A stretch of DNA of 25,480 nucleotides from Methanosarcinales archaeon (lineage in GTDB: Archaea > Halobacteriota > Syntropharchaeia > Alkanophagales > Methanospirareceae), in NCBI GenBank assembly GCA_009618475.1, contig WJOV01000141.1, positions 1 through 25,480 on the forward strand, written 5' to 3'. Position 1 is the first letter of the stretch. Every line of letters begins with the position of its first letter. A program made the translations under genes and the position numbers. Below are positions 20,195 through 25,480 of this stretch, piece after piece. A model generated the notes under the pieces. The model had not been told where the DNA came from and did no database searches. It saw nothing but the letters and a program-made list of their open reading frames with translations.

Positions 20195-21067
20195 CATTTC
20201 TTCCTTATTCACGGTAGCTACGCAAACTACACTATCTGCCCCACCGTAATATACAAAATATTTATTCCTTACCTCACATGCACCGCAAGCAAATACAACA
20301 CGAGGGACCTCGCCTCGTATTTCATAATCCGCTTCTGGTTCGAGAATAGGTTCGGGATGCCGGTATAACAATTTTGAAGGGTCATCCAGGCTGAGCATCG
20401 CCGCTCCCAATCTATATACTTTATCCTCATCAACTCCATGATATATCAGCAACCACCCCTTCTCGGTCTTTATTGGCGGAGCACCTGCACCAATCTTATA
20501 ACTTTCCCAACTTCCTTCTTCTTCACACGGTGCCATAATTTCTCTGTCTCCATACCACTCGGTTAGGTTATCTGAGTAAGCAATCCCGATACCCATACGC
20601 TCTCCTTCTTGTGTTGGCCTATGAAGAAGCACATATTTACCTTCAATCTTATCAGGGAAGAGAACGGCATTCTTGTTATTCATCTCAGGCCACCATACGT
20701 CATATCTCCTCCAACTGATAAAGTTATCCGTGGATGCTAAGCCTACCCGTATCCCCTTCTCAGAATAAGCGGTATAAGTCATATAAAATATGTTTTCAAG
20801 TTTTACCAGCCTTGGGTCCTCACACCCCTGTGGTTCTAATATCACTTTCGGCGTGAAAACGGGTTTGTCAAAGCGAAAGAAGTTGAAGCCATCCATACTT
20901 ACTGCATACCCTATTCTTGAAATACCATCCCGCCCTATACCCCGGTAGAGGAGGTGAAATAAACCCTTATCATAAACAACCGCAGGATTAAAAACATCTT
21001 CGGATTCCCAGTCATTCTCTGGCTTGGGCTTCAATATCGGGTTGCCTTCGTAACGCCTCAGCTTCAT
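20180..21067 (-). CDS. GH130 glycoside phosphorylase
   Basis: Family GH130 (formerly DUF377), five-bladed beta-propeller enzymes that split beta-1,2 or beta-1,4-mannosides by phosphorolysis, giving mannose 1-phosphate, or hydrolyse them. Seen: NPILKPKPENDWESEDVFNPAV at the start, LEPQGCEDPRLVKL near residues 78-90, a GxEDPR signature, NNKNAVLFPDKIEGKYVLLHRP near residue 129, and GAGAPPIKTEKGWLLIYHG near residues 193-211. Length 295 is close to the family minimum. It is the last gene of the minus-strand carbohydrate cluster, 4 nt downstream of a glycosyltransferase, so mannose-containing glycan turnover is likely. No signal peptide: cytoplasmic. Confidence 0.88.
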   Translation of the reverse strand: MKLRRYEGNPILKPKPENDWESEDVFNPAVVYDKGLFHLLYRGIGRDGISRIGYAVSMDGFNFFRFDKPVFTPKVILEPQGCEDPRLVKLENIFYMTYTAYSEKGIRVGLASTDNFISWRRYDVWWPEMNNKNAVLFPDKIEGKYVLLHRPTQEGERMGIGIAYSDNLTEWYGDREIMAPCEEEGSWESYKIGAGAPPIKTEKGWLLIYHGVDEDKVYRLGAAMLSLDDPSKLLYRHPEPILEPEADYEIRGEVPRVVFACGACEVRNKYFVYYGGADSVVCVATVNKEEMLGIF

Positions 21068-21071
21068 TCAG

Positions 21072-22109
21072 TTACAACCCCCTCTCCTTCAATACCCCGG
21101 TAAAAACGTCTATGTATATCTCTGCTATCTTCTCCGCAGACCTTATATGTGTGTACACCTCTTCCGCTTCTATAACTCTCTTTGCTATCCTCTCATCTTC
21201 ACAAAAGGCAACCAATTTCCGGCACAGGTCCTCCGTATCACTATAATAAACCACTTCATCCTTCAATGGCTGGAAGTACTCGGATTGCTGTGGAATAAAG
21301 ATCGGGCAATCAGCACCTATCGCCTGGAAGATTGTAGCGGAGATAAGCCTGTGGTATCTGTTCTGGTATTTATGAAAGATAACCGCATCCGAAGCAAATA
21401 GATAGTCGTCAAACCGCTCATCCGATAAAGTCCCCTCTTCACGAACGATCATCCATGGCGGTGCCGACTCCTTCTCAAGCATCTCGTAGCCCGGAGAAAT
21501 CACAAATAATAAAACCACTTTAAACTTTAACTCTTCACATAAGTATCTCAAGTAGGGATAATATCCCCTCTGGCAGAAGGTGAAGATTATTTTCTTATCC
21601 ATAGGCAAACCGAGTCTTTTTCTGCTTTCATACTTGTCCCCATGCCTTACAGGGAAACAGGGAAATGGGATGTATTCTGCATCAGGATAAACATCCTTCA
21701 GGAACTCTTGCCGCTCACCGAAGTAAACCACTTTATCCCAGGGAAACTGATAAAACCATGTTTCCTCCGGTAACTTATCTTCGTGAACGATATGAACCGT
21801 TCTCGCCCGATTTTTTATCATGGGAAATATCCTGGCGAGCTGTTCTACGGGGAGAGTCCTTAAGTCCTCCACTACAAAGATGTCAAAATCTGTCGTGAGA
21901 ATGGGTCTCGGGTCCAGGAAGTTTTTTCCAAAGCATCTTATTACATAACGTCCGTCTTTACCCGTAAATTTGTCTTCGCCGAACTCATCCTTAAGAAAAC
22001 TGAATACGGTTACTTTATGCCCCATCTCCAGCCATGCCTTCACCAGCGCTTTTGCATGCACCGCAGCGCCAGTTTCAACGTTCCATGATGTCATCACTGC
22101 AATCTTCAT
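21072..22109 (-). CDS. GT-B glycosyltransferase (GT4-like), copy A
   Basis: Predicted GT-B glycosyltransferase of 345 residues. Seen: MKIAVMTSWNVETGAAVHAKAL, the N-terminal strand and glycine loop of GT4-type enzymes, FDIFVVEDLRTLP in the middle, VVYFGERQEFLKDVYPDAEYIPFPC, and a C-terminal sugar-nucleotide domain with SDAVIFHKYQNRYHRLISATIFQAI. It lacks the textbook E-x7-E at the usual place, so donor use is uncertain. It is homologous to the next gene upstream over its whole length. TATA-like CTATATATAG at 22151-22160 suggests a promoter of its own, and GTGGAG precedes the ATG. Cytoplasmic. Confidence 0.78.
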   Translation of the reverse strand: MKIAVMTSWNVETGAAVHAKALVKAWLEMGHKVTVFSFLKDEFGEDKFTGKDGRYVIRCFGKNFLDPRPILTTDFDIFVVEDLRTLPVEQLARIFPMIKNRARTVHIVHEDKLPEETWFYQFPWDKVVYFGERQEFLKDVYPDAEYIPFPCFPVRHGDKYESRKRLGLPMDKKIIFTFCQRGYYPYLRYLCEELKFKVVLLFVISPGYEMLEKESAPPWMIVREEGTLSDERFDDYLFASDAVIFHKYQNRYHRLISATIFQAIGADCPIFIPQQSEYFQPLKDEVVYYSDTEDLCRKLVAFCEDERIAKRVIEAEEVYTHIRSAEKIAEIYIDVFTGVLKERGL

Positions 22110-22150
22110 TTGTTCTCCACTTCGCTTAATAACAAGTTAGAAAGAAAGTA

Positions 22151-22160
22151 CTATATATAG
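22151..22160 (-). promoter_or_regulatory. Internal TATA box in the carbohydrate cluster
   Basis: The palindromic CTATATATAG lies 42-51 nt upstream of the glycosyltransferase start at 22109, predicting a leader of about 16 nt with a GTGGAG ribosome binding site. Copy A and the GH130 gene could therefore be expressed apart from the upstream genes. Confidence 0.45.
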
Positions 22161-22192
22161 TTTGCCTATTGCCCCTATTGGCTGAGCTGATT

Positions 22193-23251
22193 TCAACTCC
22201 TCAAAACGTCTTCAAACATCCTTATAAACTTTTTCGCGATTTTTTCCACCGAATTCTCTTTCACATATTGCTCCGCATGCTTCAAAACCTCTTCCTTCAA
22301 ATCTTCTTCTTCTATGAGCCTGATAACTTTCTCCTTTAACTCTTCCCTATTCTTATATTTCACTATCTCTTTACCCATTAGTTCTACATATCCCACTTCT
22401 GGAGCGACAATAGGTGTGAGCGCCCCCAAACATTGGAAAACCGTGCTGGAGACCACAATGTCTTCTGTTTCCGACTTTGCCAAAAGGAAGATATCCGCAG
22501 CACGCAAATATTTATATATCTCTTCATATTCCGGTCTTCCCCTCCGAACTTCTAAGAACTCACTTTCCGGCGGTAAATCGCCATAAGACCGAAGAACCAA
22601 ATATTTCAAGTCGTATCTTTCTTTTAATTCGTTCGCTAACCACAGATAATCCTTATACTCGTATAGAGGCTGTTTTCCAAAGGAGAATAGAATAGTCTTT
22701 TCGTCTGGAATGCCAAGCTCATTCCTTGCTCTCTTTTTGCCGTTATCTCCTTTAACTTTAGCGACTGGACGACATGGAAAAGGAATTATATGGAACTTCT
22801 CCTCTGGATATTTTCCCTTTAGCGCGTTCTTATAGCGAGTGTCGAAGCATACAATTGCGTCGAAGTTTAGCTTATAGAAGCCTTCACATATCGACAGATT
22901 TCCCTCATGCCATACAAGCACTTTCTTTGCACTTATCTTTGGGAATATCTGCACCAGATTCGGGATGGGCATCAGTTTCAAATCCTGGATAACGAGCACG
23001 TCGTAATCTTCTTTCCACAGCCTCTCGTCTATCCATCCTGTTTTTCCGATAGTCTCTGGCTGCTCGTAGCCCCGTATTACAAACTCCTCATCCTCTTTCT
23101 CTATGGGATTATGATGCCAATCCGTCGCGGATTCTAATGTAGGGGCAAATACGGTGAGGTCATGTTTTTTCACCCATTCCATTCCCACGAGTTCCGCATG
23201 CGCAGATATGCCACAGGTGGCATTCCATCGGCTCATCATCGCTATTTTCAT
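22193..23251 (-). CDS. GT-B glycosyltransferase (GT4-like), copy B
   Basis: Paralogue of copy A, 352 residues. Seen: MKIAMMSRWNATCGISAHAELV at the start, YDVLVIQDLKLMPIPNLVQIFP, FDAIVCFDTRYKNALKGKYP and, in the C-terminal domain, RAADIFLLAKSETEDIVVSSTVFQCLGALTPIVAP with acidic residues near the donor site. The two copies share the order of elements but are clearly diverged, so they may add different sugars or make alternating linkages. The ATG overlaps the GH94 stop by 4 nt (ATGA), so it is translationally coupled to the phosphorylase. No membrane segment. Confidence 0.78.
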   Translation of the reverse strand: MKIAMMSRWNATCGISAHAELVGMEWVKKHDLTVFAPTLESATDWHHNPIEKEDEEFVIRGYEQPETIGKTGWIDERLWKEDYDVLVIQDLKLMPIPNLVQIFPKISAKKVLVWHEGNLSICEGFYKLNFDAIVCFDTRYKNALKGKYPEEKFHIIPFPCRPVAKVKGDNGKKRARNELGIPDEKTILFSFGKQPLYEYKDYLWLANELKERYDLKYLVLRSYGDLPPESEFLEVRRGRPEYEEIYKYLRAADIFLLAKSETEDIVVSSTVFQCLGALTPIVAPEVGYVELMGKEIVKYKNREELKEKVIRLIEEEDLKEEVLKHAEQYVKENSVEKIAKKFIRMFEDVLRS

Positions 23252-25480
23252 TTTCTCCCCAATATCACCTCTACACGATGAATCCTGCCATCCGCATACA
23301 CAGGAAGGATATTTGACTCATATTTCTCATCATCTATTCTTATTTCTCGCACTCCATGTTGCACACCTTCTGGATTATTCACAGTTATATCATATATTGC
23401 ATTCCTGAACCTTCTCTTTATTTTATACGATGACCATTCGGCAGGTATGCACGGGTCAATCTTAAGACCGTCAAGCTCAGGTCGAACACCCAATATGTAA
23501 TCCACGCAAGCACGCCACATCCAGGCAGCGCTACCAGTAAGCCATGAGTGTGAACCCTCGCCATAATGCGGGGAGTCCGGACCTGCTACATACTCCGGAT
23601 ATACGTATGGTTCGGTTTTAAATGAAGGGTTGGAAGCAAGATTCATTGGAAGCATTTTTTTGTAGTATTCGTATGCTTTATTACCTCGACCAAGCAGTGC
23701 TGCGGCGATGATGCTCCATGCAGAGGCATGCATGAACACCGCTCCATTCTCTTTTTCCCCTTTTATAAACCTCGTAATCATCCCTATGGACCTGTCGGGA
23801 CGAGAATAAGCGGGTCTGAAGAGTACGGTCCCGTAATCACTCTCCAAATACTGTTCTACGGCGTCCATACATTTATTAGATCTATCTTCGGGAATGATTT
23901 TACTGAAAACCGCCCAACTTTGCGGATTCAAATAAATTTTACCCTCTTCGTTTATTTTAGACCCAATAGCTCCACCGTTGTCTTTGAATGCTCGCACATA
24001 CCATTCTCCATCCCAGCAGTGCTTATATATTGCTCCCCTTAGCGCTTCCATTTCTTTCCTGTATTGTGATGCGACATCCCGGAACTCCAAAAATTCATTC
24101 AATTTTATCCACATATCCAGCACCAGGCACAGCATCTGCGAAGCCATCACACTCTCTCCTTTTCCCCTTTCGCCAACGAAATCAAGTGCATCGTTCCAAT
24201 CTCCACGTTCAATCAAAACGAGTCCTCTATCACTCCTCCTTGATAAAATATAATTTATTGCGAGCTTTGCATGGTCGTATATCGTCCCTTTCCCTCCATC
24301 CAGGAAATCTTCCTCCTCATAAAGGAAATCAAAATCACCTGTCTCTTTCAAATAGCAAAATACGACCAGAGGATACCACAGCGGGACATCTGTATGGTCT
24401 GCTCTGGCACCTCGCATTGATACTTGTGAAAACGAAAAGCACGTGTTACCGTCTTTGAACTGGAACTTTGCGATAAATTTTATCTTTTCCCTCGCAAGCT
24501 CTGCATCTATTGGCAGGGTTCCTATAATTGTTTGCGCTACGTCTCTGTACCCAAAGGTGTCAAAACCAAACAGATAATAGGATGCGGCAGACCGGTACCA
24601 CCAGAAATTTATCCTGTTTTGGTATTTATTCCAGATATTTACCGACAAATTGAGATTCTTATCCGGTGTCTCTACAATCACGCCCTCGTTTATTATCTCA
24701 TCCCAGTATGCTTTTAATCGAAAGAACGATTCTTTCGCTGCTTCTATTCTTATATCCCTTTCTATTAGTATGTCCTTTAGCACACCCATGCTAACCAATA
24801 TCTCTTTCTCCTCTCCTCCTTTCAGGTTTAAAGAGTGTTGAAAAGCGAAAATAGAACTCCTGCCTTCGCTTTCTGAGTTTCTGCATCTCCCTTCTTCCAC
24901 TGCTATCGGATTTGATGCCAGCCTATACTCACCGAAGAAGGCATCCCTCAGACAGTCAAAACCATTTGCTTTGGGTTCGCTTGCAAAGAATACTTTCGTT
25001 GGCCATTCTTCATTCGCACTATGCATCCCGCGTAGTCTATCCCAGAAAGTCTTTTCAGCATATAAAACGCCTTCTTCCTCATATACTCTGTTAAATAATT
25101 CGTGAAACTCCGTGCTCAACATGTCACTTCTTATGTTCCCTAAGGATAGTTCGACACCAGTGAATACTTCCAGCTTGCGAGCTTCGTTACTTTTATTCTT
25201 TATCCGAATGAGCCAGTACTCCAAATCCTTGTCGGGAGGAACAAAGTATAAAACGCTACCTTCTATTTTGTTTCTCTCGGATTTTATTATATTGTAGCCA
25301 AGTCCAACCCTGCATTCCCAGAAATCGTAATCCTTATGCACTGGCTCCCAGTTTATTGTCCAGTAGTCACCCTTTTCCGAAATGTAAACTTCCCTGCCCA
25401 GTGCAGCACACTTAAGCCTTGGTCCCCATCTCGTAATTCCGTTTACAAAGGGGTCCTTCCAGAACGTGTAACCACCGCCT
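23248..25480 (-). CDS. GH94 glycoside phosphorylase (5' end beyond the window)
   Basis: Large GH94-family enzyme (formerly GT36: cellobiose, chitobiose or cyclic-beta-glucan phosphorylases) that reversibly splits beta-glucosides to glucose 1-phosphate. At least 743 residues are present. The frame is open to the window edge, and the first codons visible there encode GGGYTFWKDPFVNGITRW, a typical GH94 N-terminal block, so the true start lies outside and the GTG at 25341 is not the start. Seen: ERGDWNDALDFVG with the catalytic general-acid Asp, WWYRSAASYYLFGFDTFGYRD, and GSHSWLTGSAAWMWRACVDYILGVRP near the C-terminus. It is the upstream gene of the GH94-GT-GT-GH130 cluster. Sugar specificity cannot be read from this. 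Confidence 0.92.
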   Translation of the reverse strand, partial: GGGYTFWKDPFVNGITRWGPRLKCAALGREVYISEKGDYWTINWEPVHKDYDFWECRVGLGYNIIKSERNKIEGSVLYFVPPDKDLEYWLIRIKNKSNEARKLEVFTGVELSLGNIRSDMLSTEFHELFNRVYEEEGVLYAEKTFWDRLRGMHSANEEWPTKVFFASEPKANGFDCLRDAFFGEYRLASNPIAVEEGRCRNSESEGRSSIFAFQHSLNLKGGEEKEILVSMGVLKDILIERDIRIEAAKESFFRLKAYWDEIINEGVIVETPDKNLNLSVNIWNKYQNRINFWWYRSAASYYLFGFDTFGYRDVAQTIIGTLPIDAELAREKIKFIAKFQFKDGNTCFSFSQVSMRGARADHTDVPLWYPLVVFCYLKETGDFDFLYEEEDFLDGGKGTIYDHAKLAINYILSRRSDRGLVLIERGDWNDALDFVGERGKGESVMASQMLCLVLDMWIKLNEFLEFRDVASQYRKEMEALRGAIYKHCWDGEWYVRAFKDNGGAIGSKINEEGKIYLNPQSWAVFSKIIPEDRSNKCMDAVEQYLESDYGTVLFRPAYSRPDRSIGMITRFIKGEKENGAVFMHASAWSIIAAALLGRGNKAYEYYKKMLPMNLASNPSFKTEPYVYPEYVAGPDSPHYGEGSHSWLTGSAAWMWRACVDYILGVRPELDGLKIDPCIPAEWSSYKIKRRFRNAIYDITVNNPEGVQHGVREIRIDDEKYESNILPVYADGRIHRVEVILGRK

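Noticed and set aside
23988..24458. 156-codon frame opposite the GH94 gene
   Set aside because: Antisense shadow; the GH94 frame is continuous with clear family motifs.
25341..25341. GTG as the start of the GH94 gene
   Set aside because: The frame stays open to the window edge and encodes conserved GH94 N-terminal sequence upstream.

Overview
The window is about 25.5 kb of compact archaeal chromosome. Gene content marks it as a euryarchaeon: aIF1A, a RIO1 kinase, a Dim2p/Pno1-like KH protein, an Nmd3-like protein, a METTL5-type rRNA methyltransferase, an RbkR riboflavin kinase/regulator, CobY, an archaeal Clp1-type polynucleotide kinase and a UPF0058 protein. Many genes have TATA boxes 25-35 nt upstream of the start with little or no leader. 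I suspect an anaerobic methanogen- or ANME-like lineage, but no gene here (no mcr, no cofactor F420 or coenzyme M gene) proves that. No plasmid or phage backbone and no CRISPR array is present. No gene-free stretch exceeds 300 bases.

Layout. (1) 1-8750: housekeeping genes: METTL5-like methyltransferase, dUTPase, a CitG-family protein, a frameshifted winged-helix gene, polynucleotide kinase next to tRNA-Leu(UAG), an SppA-like peptidase, NadE, Nmd3, the rbkR-ribB riboflavin operon and a UPF0058 gene. (2) 8860-11483: tRNA-Thr(CGU), then two genes of cobalamin lower-ligand assembly (bacterial-type cobT, archaeal cobY) separated by a VapBC-like toxin-antitoxin pair and a dispersed repeat. (3) 11529-12345: a short phosphatidylserine decarboxylase-like gene next to a four-helix-bundle (23S rRNA IVP) gene framed by inverted repeats. 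(4) 12367-16359: Pcm, then the ribosome/translation cluster aIF1A-RIO1-KH protein, and diverging from it an Era-like GTPase, a DUF2073 gene and a zinc-ribbon gene. (5) 16458-20194: two radical-SAM paralogues that share a nearly identical 5' block and flank an opposing SIR2-like gene with a C-terminal zinc finger, followed by a GNAT acetyltransferase. (6) 20180-25480: a minus-strand carbohydrate cluster, GH94 phosphorylase (cut by the window edge), two glycosyltransferases and a GH130 phosphorylase.

The most unusual features are the SIR2-zinc-finger gene between radical-SAM paralogues with a recombination signature; the IVP gene inside an inverted-repeat frame; a RibB with glutamine at a conserved metal-binding histidine; a poly-T frameshift in the winged-helix gene; a candidate RbkR operator; and several short dispersed repeats that abut or supply the stop codons of genes.
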